From UBA5543 sp964464965 (lineage in GTDB: Bacteria > Bacteroidota > Bacteroidia > Chitinophagales > Chitinophagaceae): a stretch of 64,000 nt of DNA. The stretch is from positions 14,946 through 78,945 of the forward strand of contig CAYXHM010000012.1 of NCBI GenBank assembly GCA_964464965.1, written 5' to 3'. Position numbers and translations under genes: made by a program. Positions 32,273 through 41,841 of the stretch are shown here, piece by piece; positions within the stretch are counted from its first letter, which is position 1; each line of letters starts with the position of its first letter. Below the pieces are notes generated by a model. That model did no database searches. It was given only the letters and a program-made list of their open reading frames with translations, and was not told the DNA's origin.

Positions 32273-34702
32273 ATGGACCAAGGTCAACAACAATCACAAA
32301 TCAGGTTACTTAACCAGCTCAACGCGTCGTTTGATTTCAGGCGGCTGTTTGGGGCGCTGGTTAATAAATGGTATTGGTTTGTCCTGGCATTATCCATCAC
32401 GCTTACAGCCGGCTACCTGTACCTGCGATACACTACACCAAAGTACGCCATGTTCAGCTCTATACTGCTGGAAGAAGACACTAATGACCCTGCGCAAAGC
32501 CTGCTGAGTAAACTTGATCCTGAAAATGACAAATCGAGGGTAAACCTGTTTAATGAGAAAGTGATACTGCAATCGCAGGACCTGATATCAAAAGTCGTAG
32601 ATTCCCTGAACCTGAACATACGCTATTGGGCAATAGGCCGTGTAAAAGAAACAGAATTGTACAGGGAGTGCCCTATTGCTGTTGAATTTGACAAGAAAGG
32701 TTTTACCGGGGACCGCACAAAATTTATTTTAAGGCAGGTAGTAGAAGGGCAGTTTGAGATAGTAGAGGGAGAAAAAACCGAAAGAGTATTATATGGTACA
32801 TGGATAAAACGCCCGTATGGCCGTTTTAAAATAGTTTATGTAGAAGGGCCTGAAACTAACAAAGGATATCTTGAATCAACTGACTTCATAGTGCAGGTAG
32901 AACATGCAGATGATGCTACGGGCAGAGTTGGCGGCGCCTTTACTGTAGAGCTGCAAGATGGCCGTACCAGCCTGCTGGAACTTTATACTACAGACAACAT
33001 ACGCGAGCGTGGGGTAGATTTCCTGAACGTGCTGATACATTACTACAAAGAGAATGAGCTGCTGAGCCTGAACTATGCAGCAGAAAAAACAAGAGAATTT
33101 ATACAGGACCGTACTGCCAACATCAGCAAAAACCTGCAGGAGCTGGACTCTATGACCGTTGACATACAAACGTCGAATGATGTAGTGGATGTACAAACGG
33201 AAACTACCGACCTGATGAGCAAGAAAAACCAGACACAGGTACAAATAGACCAGCTCAACTATAAGAAACAAGTGATAGCCGCAATGAAGAACGGCCTGGA
33301 AATGTCTTACAACGGAGAATACGACATAATAGCCGGTGCAGACATTGCAGACCAGAACCTGGATGCCTTTGTCAAGCAGTACAACTTAGCAGTAGGGCAA
33401 TATGGTTCTTTATCGAGAAACTGGGGCAAAGCGCACCCACAATTGTTAGAAAAAGAAAGCGAAATTGCTGCAGTAAGAAAAAGAATACTGGATGCAGCCG
33501 ACAAGGTGTTGAAGAATGTAAACAGGGAGCTGGCGCAGGTAATGGAAAATGAGCAGGAGGTAACTGATAGGATAAGGCTTGCACCCCAGATAGATAAAGA
33601 AATAAAAGATGTAAACAGGAACTATCCGGTATTGCAGAATATATACCTGTTGCTCTACCAGAAACTGGTTGAAAATGAAATATCTGTTTATTCTTCTACG
33701 GGCAAATCAAAAGTAGTAGTTGCGCCATATTCAACCGGTGAGCCTATTAGCCCTGTACCAAAGAGTATATATATGATGATGTTCCTGGTGGGAGTCCTTG
33801 TACCGGGAAGCATTGTTGTATTACGTGAATTGCTGAACAACAAGGTTATCAATGAAAACGATATAGAATCACAAACGTCTATTCCCATAATAGGTTCTAT
33901 AGGACGTGTAGAGGGCACCGCCAACCGTGAAAATACTATCGTTGTGGGCCCGCATATACGCACAGGTGTTGCAGAACAGTTCAGGCTGATACGCGCCAAC
34001 CTGGAGTTTATGTCTGCCAGCAAAGAAAACCGTGTGTACATGATAACATCCAGTACCAGCGGAGAGGGTAAATCATTTATATCCATAAATATGGGTGTAA
34101 CTATGACACTGGCTAAAAAACGCGTGATCATTCTTGAATTTGACCTTCGTAAACCAAAAATCTCCCAATACCTGGGGTTGACCAATGAAGGAGGAATAAG
34201 CACCTACCTTGCAGGCATGTGTGGCCTTGAGCAGGTGATAAAAGCATCAGGCATACATGAAAACCTGTACATAGGCAATTGTGGCCCAATACCACCTAAC
34301 CCGGGAGAGCTGCTGGTTTCTGATAAGACACATAAGTTGTTTAATGAGCTGAAAGAAATGTTTGACGTGATAATAGTAGATACTGCACCTATAGGAATGG
34401 TATCTGACGCGCTTATCCTGTCACAATTTTCAAGCATCAATCTTTTTGTCATCAGGCAATCTTATACTGTAAAAGACCAGGTGCGTATGTTTGACGTGCT
34501 GCACAAAGACGGTAAAATGCAGAATCCTGCCATTATTTTCAACGGGGTAGAATTCCTGAAAAAATACGGATACGGTTACGGTGGAAGTTCCGGATATGGA
34601 TATGGCTACGTGTATGGCTACCAGGCGGGTGGCTATGGGTACTACGACGAAGGCAACGGCAGGAAAGGCAACGCCATAAAGCGCTTTTTTACTAAAAAGT
34701 AA
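32273..34702 (+). CDS. Wzc-like polysaccharide co-polymerase with bacterial tyrosine kinase domain
   Basis: 809 residues. Wzz domain with membrane helices at about 32-52 and 500-522 and a long periplasmic coiled-coil region between them. The cytoplasmic BY-kinase domain has Walker A (SSTSGEGKS, about 590), Walker A' (ILEFDLRKPK, about 622) and Walker B (VIIVDTAPIG, about 700). The C-terminal tail (about 763-795) is a Tyr/Gly-rich cluster made of YGYG-type units, the expected autophosphorylation site. The family controls chain length and export of exopolysaccharide through cycles of tyrosine phosphorylation. No phosphatase partner gene is visible in the window. Confidence 0.93.
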   Translation: MDQGQQQSQIRLLNQLNASFDFRRLFGALVNKWYWFVLALSITLTAGYLYLRYTTPKYAMFSSILLEEDTNDPAQSLLSKLDPENDKSRVNLFNEKVILQSQDLISKVVDSLNLNIRYWAIGRVKETELYRECPIAVEFDKKGFTGDRTKFILRQVVEGQFEIVEGEKTERVLYGTWIKRPYGRFKIVYVEGPETNKGYLESTDFIVQVEHADDATGRVGGAFTVELQDGRTSLLELYTTDNIRERGVDFLNVLIHYYKENELLSLNYAAEKTREFIQDRTANISKNLQELDSMTVDIQTSNDVVDVQTETTDLMSKKNQTQVQIDQLNYKKQVIAAMKNGLEMSYNGEYDIIAGADIADQNLDAFVKQYNLAVGQYGSLSRNWGKAHPQLLEKESEIAAVRKRILDAADKVLKNVNRELAQVMENEQEVTDRIRLAPQIDKEIKDVNRNYPVLQNIYLLLYQKLVENEISVYSSTGKSKVVVAPYSTGEPISPVPKSIYMMMFLVGVLVPGSIVVLRELLNNKVINENDIESQTSIPIIGSIGRVEGTANRENTIVVGPHIRTGVAEQFRLIRANLEFMSASKENRVYMITSSTSGEGKSFISINMGVTMTLAKKRVIILEFDLRKPKISQYLGLTNEGGISTYLAGMCGLEQVIKASGIHENLYIGNCGPIPPNPGELLVSDKTHKLFNELKEMFDVIIVDTAPIGMVSDALILSQFSSINLFVIRQSYTVKDQVRMFDVLHKDGKMQNPAIIFNGVEFLKKYGYGYGGSSGYGYGYVYGYQAGGYGYYDEGNGRKGNAIKRFFTKK

Positions 34703-34805
34703 GCAATACTACGCAGCGTTATCTGCATGTTAACACACAACAAATGCAATGCTGTTCATCAGTATATGCAATATCATTGCAAAATAAATTAGTTACATAT
34801 AGCTG

Positions 34806-36581
34806 ATGAAACTGAAAAAGAGGAATGCGCTTTCGTACGTAGCGAAATTATATAATATATTTAACCGCAAGCAGAAAAAGACGTTTAACTGGCTGGTTTT
34901 CTGGACGTTTATCAGTTCCATCACAGACCTGGTAGGGCTCTCCCTGATAATACCGGTAGTAGGCCTGGTGATGTCAGAGACTTTTTATACTACAGTGATT
35001 ACCAACTACCCTATCCTGGCCGGCTTCACAAAAAACGAGTTACTGATATATACCGTTATTGCTTTTTTCCTACTGATAATAGCTAAGAATGCTTTTGGAT
35101 TGCTTATAAACTGGCTTCAGGTAAGTTTTGTACGCAAACTATATGTGACATCGTCTATGAATGTGCTGGACAAAATATACGACCGGTCTATGCTGGACAT
35201 GCGAAAAGAAACGTCTAATGAACTGGTAAGTAAACTTACTTATTACCAATCTGCACTTTGCAGCAGTGCCGCCATATCCAGTCTTATCCTCATTAACGAG
35301 GCTATAATATTTTTACTTACAGGTCTTATTATATGCTTGTATAACTGGCAACTCTTTTTCTTGTTAATAGGTGTACTGGTACCCGTAATGGGAGCGTTTT
35401 ATGCCAAGGTAAAAAACATGATACGCGTAGCAGGCGAGGAGAAAAGCAAAAACGCCATAAAACTATATGCTTATGCGCAGGAAATGATATTCGGCTACAC
35501 AGACATAAAAATAGCCGGTACAGAAGATCGTTTTAAAAAGCGTTTTGAAAATTATGCTAAAAGATATAGCCACAACCAGGGGCATATAGACTTCATGATG
35601 TTCATTCCCACACGCATCATCGAGATCGCAATATTTTTGTGTATCATACTCATACTTATTTACGGGGTATTTGTATTGAAAGACACGGAGAAAATAATTA
35701 CAACTGTAAGCCTTTTTTCTGTTGTGGCCTATCGCAGCATACCATCTATCAACAGGTTTGTTATCTCTATGAACAACCTCACATCCAGCGGGTTCATTTT
35801 TAAAGATGTAGATTTTAAGCCTACAGAAGAAGAAGATAAAAAAACGAAAGCCTCAGAAGAGCTGACATTGCAATCGGCTATCAGTTTCAACAATGTTGGC
35901 TACACATACCCCGGTACAGGCACGCAGATATTGAAAAACTGCACTTTGGAAATAAAGAAAGGTGAATCAATTGGAATTATAGGACGCTCCGGCGCCGGAA
36001 AATCTACATTGGTAAATAACCTGCTTGGTTTCTTACACCCTACCGATGGCAATATACAGATTGATAATACGACACTTACACCCGGCAACACGCATAAATG
36101 GTGGGAAATACTTGGCTACGTACGGCAGGATGTATTCATCATGAATACAACTTTTAAAGAAAATGTAGCAATAGGAGAACCCGTAGGCGATATAGACCCT
36201 GTGAGGCTGGCGCGTGCTATAAAACTTTCAAGCCTGAAACCACTTGTGGATTCATGGCCGGATAAAGAAAATACAATGCTTAATGAGGGTGGCAACAACC
36301 TTTCCGGCGGACAGAAACAGCGTATTGCCATAGCCCGCGCCATATATAAAGGTGCACAGGTATTAATATTTGATGAGGCTACATCTGCATTAGACTCTGC
36401 AACAGAAGAAGAAATCACTAATTCTATACGTGCCCTGGGTGAGGAACATTTAACGGTTATAATTATCGCTCACCGCTATACATCATTAAAATACTGTGAC
36501 TATATATATAAAATAGATAACGGAACTATACAAGACAAATTGACCTACCCGCAACTGATGTCTGCGGAACAGGCACACTAA
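34806..36581 (+). CDS. ABC transporter, fused permease-ATPase (PglK/MsbA-like flippase)
   Basis: 591 residues. Six-helix transmembrane domain at about 1-320, then an ATPase domain with Walker A GRSGAGKST (about 392), signature LSGGQKQR (about 500) and Walker B VLIFDEATSALD (about 520), ending with the H-loop IIIAHR. The domain order and neighbours suggest a lipid-linked oligosaccharide flippase of PglK type rather than a multidrug pump. It is 103 bp after wzc and 13 bp before a glycosyltransferase. No Wzx gene is present in this locus, so this protein is the most likely flippase. Confidence 0.88.
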   Translation: MKLKKRNALSYVAKLYNIFNRKQKKTFNWLVFWTFISSITDLVGLSLIIPVVGLVMSETFYTTVITNYPILAGFTKNELLIYTVIAFFLLIIAKNAFGLLINWLQVSFVRKLYVTSSMNVLDKIYDRSMLDMRKETSNELVSKLTYYQSALCSSAAISSLILINEAIIFLLTGLIICLYNWQLFFLLIGVLVPVMGAFYAKVKNMIRVAGEEKSKNAIKLYAYAQEMIFGYTDIKIAGTEDRFKKRFENYAKRYSHNQGHIDFMMFIPTRIIEIAIFLCIILILIYGVFVLKDTEKIITTVSLFSVVAYRSIPSINRFVISMNNLTSSGFIFKDVDFKPTEEEDKKTKASEELTLQSAISFNNVGYTYPGTGTQILKNCTLEIKKGESIGIIGRSGAGKSTLVNNLLGFLHPTDGNIQIDNTTLTPGNTHKWWEILGYVRQDVFIMNTTFKENVAIGEPVGDIDPVRLARAIKLSSLKPLVDSWPDKENTMLNEGGNNLSGGQKQRIAIARAIYKGAQVLIFDEATSALDSATEEEITNSIRALGEEHLTVIIIAHRYTSLKYCDYIYKIDNGTIQDKLTYPQLMSAEQAH

Positions 36582-36594
36582 AAAACACAATACT

Positions 36595-37545
36595 ATGAAT
36601 AAGTTGGTATCTGTTGTTGTACCCAACTATAACTGCGCCGAATATCTTGATAAATGCCTGGAACATATCGTGAACCAGACATACACAAATTTCGAGTGCG
36701 TTATATGCGACAACGCATCTACAGATAACTCCCTGGATGTTATTTACAAATGGGCTGCAAAAGACAAACGGATACGCGTACTTACAACCGAAGTGAATGT
36801 AGGAGGTATGCGCTGCTATAACAGGTTGTTTGCAGAAGCTAATGGAGATTATATTATGATACAGGATTCTGACGACTGGTGCGACCTAACAAGGGTAGCA
36901 CGGCAAGCAGAAATACTGGACAAATATGATGTTGGCTGCTGTATGACCAACTCCATATTTTACTACGGCCATATAGAACCCGAATATCCCGCGCAACCGG
37001 GTTCGGGTGTGGTAACAGATGTTTCAAAAGAAGACTGGGCACCTGCAACTATCATGTTCAGGAGGGAAATTCTAAAAACAATTCCCGGCTATGATCTGTA
37101 CTGGGACAGGGTAACCAGCTACGACAATTATTTCATCATGGATATCATCAGCAAATTTGGTGGATATTATATTGATGACTATTTGTATTTTGTATGGGCA
37201 CGGCCTAATTCAGATCATAGAACAATAGAACTGGACGACCCGCATGCGTTGAGAAAACTTATATCGTTTGACGTATATAAAGAATTGAAAAGACAAAGGC
37301 TATCAACAGGTACAGACTGGCTGAATGAAAAAGACATGACGGCACTTAAAACCTTCGAGAATAAATTACTGAACGACAGGAAATACATTGCCGATAAGTT
37401 GCGAATGTTTGCGAGCATACAAATAGACAATGGGAAACTGGCAAATGGCTGGGAGCTGCTGAAGCAGGCAATAGGCCACGCCCCTTTCTATATAAACAAC
37501 TACCGCACCCTATTCTATTTATTTAAAAAAGGACTGCGTAAGTAA
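36595..37545 (+). CDS. Glycosyltransferase family 2
   Basis: 316 residues. GT-A fold: nucleotide-binding start VSVVVPNYNCAEYLDKCL, NASTDNS, and the metal-binding region QDSDDW. Inverting transfer of a sugar from a nucleotide donor to the growing lipid-linked unit at the inner membrane face is expected; donor and acceptor are unknown. The C-terminal 80 residues (WLNEKDMTALKTFENKLL...YRTLFYLFKK) match the end of the next gene, so the two probably arose by duplication. Only 4 bp separate them. Confidence 0.9.
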   Translation: MNKLVSVVVPNYNCAEYLDKCLEHIVNQTYTNFECVICDNASTDNSLDVIYKWAAKDKRIRVLTTEVNVGGMRCYNRLFAEANGDYIMIQDSDDWCDLTRVARQAEILDKYDVGCCMTNSIFYYGHIEPEYPAQPGSGVVTDVSKEDWAPATIMFRREILKTIPGYDLYWDRVTSYDNYFIMDIISKFGGYYIDDYLYFVWARPNSDHRTIELDDPHALRKLISFDVYKELKRQRLSTGTDWLNEKDMTALKTFENKLLNDRKYIADKLRMFASIQIDNGKLANGWELLKQAIGHAPFYINNYRTLFYLFKKGLRK

Positions 37546-37549
37546 ATAT

Positions 37550-38509
37550 ATGAGTGCACAGGTAAGCATTATAATGTGTTCATATAACTCTGCCCAATAC
37601 GTAGTTAAAGCCATAGAATGTATACTGGCACAAACTTTTACTGATTGGGAACTAGTTATAAGTGACGACCACTCTACTGACAACTCAGTGGATGTAATAA
37701 CACCATACCTGCAAGACCCGCGCATAAAGCTGTATATACAGGAACAAAATGCAGGGTATGTAAAAAATAAGAACAGCGCCATGCGCCGGGCAACAGCCCC
37801 GCTCATTACTCAACTTGACTCTGACGACCTTTGCCCTGCAGACAGGATAGAAAAGCAAGTGAATGTTTTTAAAACCAATACCGGTATAAAAATATGCGGC
37901 AGTGATTTTATAGCTATAGGTGTAGATGACCTGCCGCTACCGCCACCGGAATTTAATAACAGGAAGAAGTATGAAAAGGACTTTATTATAACAGGCCTTC
38001 AGCTTGATTATCCTTTTTGGTTTCCGGGGCTGATGTGGCGCAAAGAATTGTTTGATGAAGCAGGTTATTTCTCAGAATACTTTAATGGTATATATGGCGA
38101 CGACCATTACTGGACACTGAAAGTGCACAAGAACCACCCTATATACTTTCTGAAAGATGCACTGTATTATTACAGGATAAATCCGGCCTCTATTACCAAT
38201 GTATTAGACAATGACAGAAAACTGATAGCGCAGGATATAATAGCAGAATTACACAGGCTAATAAAAAACACCGGGACGGACTGGTTACAGCAAAACAATA
38301 TTGAGGCTGGGAAATTATTTGAGAAGGAATTGTTTAATAACAAAGCATTGATGGCAAAACGCTACCGTATGTGGGCTGCAAAGGCTATTGACAAGAAAAA
38401 CTGGAAACAGGCAACCCACCTGTTAAAAAAACATTTCGCATACAGTAAAACAGATGTTTCAGGCTACAGGACATTATTATACTTTTTACGTAGCAGGTAT
38501 TTAAGCTAA
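37550..38509 (+). CDS. Glycosyltransferase family 2, paralog of the previous gene
   Basis: 319 residues. GT-A motifs VSIIMCSYNSAQYV, DDHSTDNS and QLDSDDL. The C-terminal extension (WLQQNNIEAGKLFEKEL...YRTLLYFLRS) parallels that of 36595-37545, including the WL start, the KxF-E-x-x-L block and the YRTL-(L/F)-Y end. The N-terminal halves have diverged more, consistent with different donor sugars. Tightly packed: 4 bp after the previous gene, 3 bp before the next. Confidence 0.9.
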   Translation: MSAQVSIIMCSYNSAQYVVKAIECILAQTFTDWELVISDDHSTDNSVDVITPYLQDPRIKLYIQEQNAGYVKNKNSAMRRATAPLITQLDSDDLCPADRIEKQVNVFKTNTGIKICGSDFIAIGVDDLPLPPPEFNNRKKYEKDFIITGLQLDYPFWFPGLMWRKELFDEAGYFSEYFNGIYGDDHYWTLKVHKNHPIYFLKDALYYYRINPASITNVLDNDRKLIAQDIIAELHRLIKNTGTDWLQQNNIEAGKLFEKELFNNKALMAKRYRMWAAKAIDKKNWKQATHLLKKHFAYSKTDVSGYRTLLYFLRSRYLS

Positions 38510-38512
38510 AGG

Positions 38513-39724
38513 ATGAATATTATACTGGCATCGGAAGTAATACACCCAGGCGGCGCTGAAACATTTATTTTGCGCATGGCACAGGCATTGTACAAAAATG
38601 ACCACGATGTAAGGGTGTTTGTTTTCTACAATGAGATGCTCAACCGTGAGTTGTGTAAATTAATAGCGCCTGATGTAACTGTAGTACCTGCCAATATTCC
38701 TGCACACACAGTACTACGAAAAATTGACAGCCTGCTGTTCAGGCTTAAAATAGACTTCAGCATAAGGAACATATTCATAAAAAAATCCCTGAAGAGATTA
38801 ATTAAACAACACCGTACAGAAGTAATACACAGCCACCTGCTAAAGGTAGATGCATTATGCCTGGATGTAGCGGATGAGGAAAAAATACCTGTTGTAAATA
38901 CTATTCACGGAGACTATCTGCAATTCTTTGACAAGACACAGAAGAATGTGGCGATACCATTACTGAATTATACAAAAAAGGCACAGAGCAACCTGCAAAA
39001 ACTTTCGGCTGTAGTATGCATATCAGACAAGCAAACCGGTTTCTTCCACCAAAACTTCAGGCAGGAAACATCCGGCAAAATCAGTAAGATATACAACGGG
39101 TACACCGGGCGTGTAACAGAAGATGCACAAAAACTGAAAAAGCAATTGGGAATAAATGAAACTGACTTTGTATTCGGGATGGTATCAAGAGGAATACCTG
39201 ACAAGGGATGGCAGGTAGCGATAGATGCTTTTTTGCAACTCGGCCGGAAAGACACAAGGTTAATATTGACAGGGCAAAGTGAATACCTGTCAGCTTTGCA
39301 ACAAAAATATGCTGCTGAGCAAAGGATACATTTTACAGGGCATGCGGATAACCCCATAAACTGGATAAATATTTTCGACGTGGGACTACTGCCCAGCACC
39401 TATCCTTCAGAAAGCCTGCCAACCGTTATAATAGAATACTTGTATTGCCATGTACCGGTAATAGCCAGCGATGCCGGTGAAATCATCAATATGACGGGGC
39501 AGGCAACTACACCTGCGGGTATTATAGTGCCTGTAAAAGAAGGTAAGGTAGATGCCGCCTCTGTTGCAAGTGTTATGCAACAGTACATAACAGACGTGCA
39601 TCTGTACAAAACACATAAAGAAAACACTGCACTATGCTACAATATGTTTGACATGAACAAATGTGTGGATGCATATGCCGATATTTACAGTAAATCAATT
39701 AATAATACCGGCAAAAACAGGTAG
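38513..39724 (+). CDS. Glycosyltransferase family 4
   Basis: 403 residues, GT-B fold. N-terminal acceptor domain begins with EVIHPGGAETFILRMAQAL; the C-terminal nucleotide-binding domain has FGMVSRGIPDKGW and the donor-site block LPSTYPSESLPTVIIEYLY (E-x7-E type). A retaining transferase, donor unknown. It sits within the operon with gaps of 3 bp on either side, so translation of the run 37550-39728 is probably coupled. Confidence 0.9.
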   Translation: MNIILASEVIHPGGAETFILRMAQALYKNDHDVRVFVFYNEMLNRELCKLIAPDVTVVPANIPAHTVLRKIDSLLFRLKIDFSIRNIFIKKSLKRLIKQHRTEVIHSHLLKVDALCLDVADEEKIPVVNTIHGDYLQFFDKTQKNVAIPLLNYTKKAQSNLQKLSAVVCISDKQTGFFHQNFRQETSGKISKIYNGYTGRVTEDAQKLKKQLGINETDFVFGMVSRGIPDKGWQVAIDAFLQLGRKDTRLILTGQSEYLSALQQKYAAEQRIHFTGHADNPINWINIFDVGLLPSTYPSESLPTVIIEYLYCHVPVIASDAGEIINMTGQATTPAGIIVPVKEGKVDAASVASVMQQYITDVHLYKTHKENTALCYNMFDMNKCVDAYADIYSKSINNTGKNR

Positions 39725-39727
39725 CAT

Positions 39728-40612
39728 ATGAGATTTGCAATAAGAGATGATGATACTAATTTTTATACCCACCCTGAAGACCTGGAGCGGTGTTATCACG
39801 ACATCTGGAATGACTTTCCACCAACATTAAGCGTAATATCCAAAGTGAAAGGCAACTGGCTGTACTGGGTACACCAGATATATAAAGACAAGCACAACAC
39901 AGACTGGCAAGCATGGACAGCCGATAACACTGCACATCCTATAGAAGATAATGTAGCGTTAATAAACTTTCTTAAAAACAAGCTGGCAGAAGGTAAACTG
40001 GATATATCATTTCATGCAAAGCACCATAGAAATGAAGACCCCGAGTTGCCCACGGGAATGAGTAACAACTATGTACGTGGAGCAGAGTATTTTACCACCA
40101 GGGACCTGACTAACGAAATAAAAGAAGAAGTAGCGCACCTGGAGAAAATCCTGAACCACGATATAACAGTTTTCACCCCCCCGCAAAACCTACTGAGCGA
40201 AAAAGGTTATAAGGCAGTGCTTGCTGCAGGTTTAAACCTTTGTGGCGGCGGAATACCTTTTTATAAGAAAGAGAAAAACATAAAAGGCGTAGCAAACATG
40301 GCACGCCAGCTGGTATTCAAACTACTACACAGGGAATCTGATTATCCCGGTGTTTTAAGGTTTCCTAACCATAATGAAGTGGCATATCATTATCCGTTGC
40401 AACCAACCACCAGGCTGGATACACTTATATATGATTTTGACATGGTAAGAAAATACAATGGCGATTTTGTTTTGTCCACACATTATATAGAGTTTGACTA
40501 CCCAATGGTGTATGACGAAACAATAACCATGAAGAAAATACTCATGGATTTTCTCGACTACGTATCAAAGTTTAAAGTAGAAAAGATGTCTTTATCAGAC
40601 ATGCTAAAATAA
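39728..40612 (+). CDS. Polysaccharide deacetylase-like (NodB-fold) protein
   Basis: 294 residues, no signal peptide. Starts MRFAIRDDDTNFY, where the Asp cluster resembles the first metal-binding motif of NodB-fold hydrolases (DUF2334-like). DISFHAKHHRNED provides His residues like the second motif, and TVFTPPQN and STHYIEFDY the later strands. This suggests metal-dependent removal of an acyl group from a sugar or lipid-linked intermediate in the cytoplasm. The match to classical NodB is partial and the activity is not proven. It lies between glycosyltransferase genes with gaps of 3 and 11 bp. Confidence 0.68.
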   Translation: MRFAIRDDDTNFYTHPEDLERCYHDIWNDFPPTLSVISKVKGNWLYWVHQIYKDKHNTDWQAWTADNTAHPIEDNVALINFLKNKLAEGKLDISFHAKHHRNEDPELPTGMSNNYVRGAEYFTTRDLTNEIKEEVAHLEKILNHDITVFTPPQNLLSEKGYKAVLAAGLNLCGGGIPFYKKEKNIKGVANMARQLVFKLLHRESDYPGVLRFPNHNEVAYHYPLQPTTRLDTLIYDFDMVRKYNGDFVLSTHYIEFDYPMVYDETITMKKILMDFLDYVSKFKVEKMSLSDMLK

Positions 40613-40623
40613 TATCCGGGAAA

Positions 40624-41841
40624 ATGGACAAACAGCGAAAAATACTGGTCGTATCCTTTCAGTCGCTAACTGCAACCAGCGGGCAGGGCATGGCACGGCT
40701 TGGTTATGCCCTGTCAAAAGAATTGCACAAACGTGGGCTGTTAAAGGCGTTTATCGTGCACTCGAAAGGAAAATTCGACACCCCCTTTCCAAGTGAGCCT
40801 GTTTCCTTCTTTTCAAGATATTACCTTTTTATTCTGAATAAGATCAATAGTTTTTTCAAGTTTCAGACACATGGCTTCCGCTTTATACAAGAGCGATTGT
40901 TTGACTGGTTTTGTTCTATGAAGCTGGACAAATCTGTAGGTGTACTATTTGCAACACAACCCCACCTGAAGAGGACATTCAAAAAGGCCAAACAACTCGG
41001 GATAAAAACTGTATTGCTGTCGGGAACGCCGGAAGATAATTACATGTTTAAACTGGTGAGCGATGAAAATAAAATAATCGGCACTAAAGAAATAGACGCA
41101 TATACATACAAGCCGCGCACGGACTATTTTAACGATGCCATGAAACACCTTGATGTAGCTATTGGTTTTTTCCCGACAGTGTACGACACCTTTAAAGAAT
41201 CACCATCGTTTAAAGGTACTACAGTAAGAATGACAGGGCACATGACCCCAGACTTTCCTTATTACGACCCGAGTAGCAGAAAGAAGCCCGGCGGCAAATT
41301 CATTGTTGGTTTCGTGTCTTACACGGTTGTACTAAAAGGCCTGCATTATTTACTGGAAGCATGGCAAAACATTATGGCTAAGCACGACATTCAGGACATA
41401 GAACTGATAGTAGGTGGGCCCATGAACCCTATTATGGATAGCTATGTAAAAAAACACTTCAGTAACCTGAAACATGTTACCTACGCCGGACACGTAAAAG
41501 ACATAGCCGGTTTTATGCAAAAGCTGGACCTGTTTGTGGTGCCCAGTATACTGGAAGGAGGTCCGATGTCTGCACTTGAGGCAGCACACTATGCCGTACC
41601 TGTACTTATTACCCGCAATGCGGGCTCTTACGAACTGATAGAACGTGGTGAAGGTGGTGGATATGTAGTGCCTATAAGAAATGCTAAAGCAATAGAGGAC
41701 AACATAATGTGGGCGTACAATAATAAAGAGCAGAATGCAAACAAAGGCCTGATTGCAAAACAAAATCTTGCAAACTATAGCTTTAATACATTTATAGAAG
41801 AACTGGCAGACTACCTTCTAGAAGAACTAAATGGCAAATAA
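40624..41841 (+). CDS. Glycosyltransferase family 4
   Basis: 405 residues, GT-B fold. N-terminal part starts KILVVSFQSLTATSGQGMARL; the donor domain has FIVGFVSYTVVLKGLHYLLEAW and the C-terminal block VPSILEGGPMSALEAAHYA (two Glu of the E-x7-E motif). A long insertion around residues 55-100 is aromatic and may contact the membrane. Its last 11 bp overlap the next gene. Donor and linkage unknown. Confidence 0.88.
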   Translation: MDKQRKILVVSFQSLTATSGQGMARLGYALSKELHKRGLLKAFIVHSKGKFDTPFPSEPVSFFSRYYLFILNKINSFFKFQTHGFRFIQERLFDWFCSMKLDKSVGVLFATQPHLKRTFKKAKQLGIKTVLLSGTPEDNYMFKLVSDENKIIGTKEIDAYTYKPRTDYFNDAMKHLDVAIGFFPTVYDTFKESPSFKGTTVRMTGHMTPDFPYYDPSSRKKPGGKFIVGFVSYTVVLKGLHYLLEAWQNIMAKHDIQDIELIVGGPMNPIMDSYVKKHFSNLKHVTYAGHVKDIAGFMQKLDLFVVPSILEGGPMSALEAAHYAVPVLITRNAGSYELIERGEGGGYVVPIRNAKAIEDNIMWAYNNKEQNANKGLIAKQNLANYSFNTFIEELADYLLEELNGK

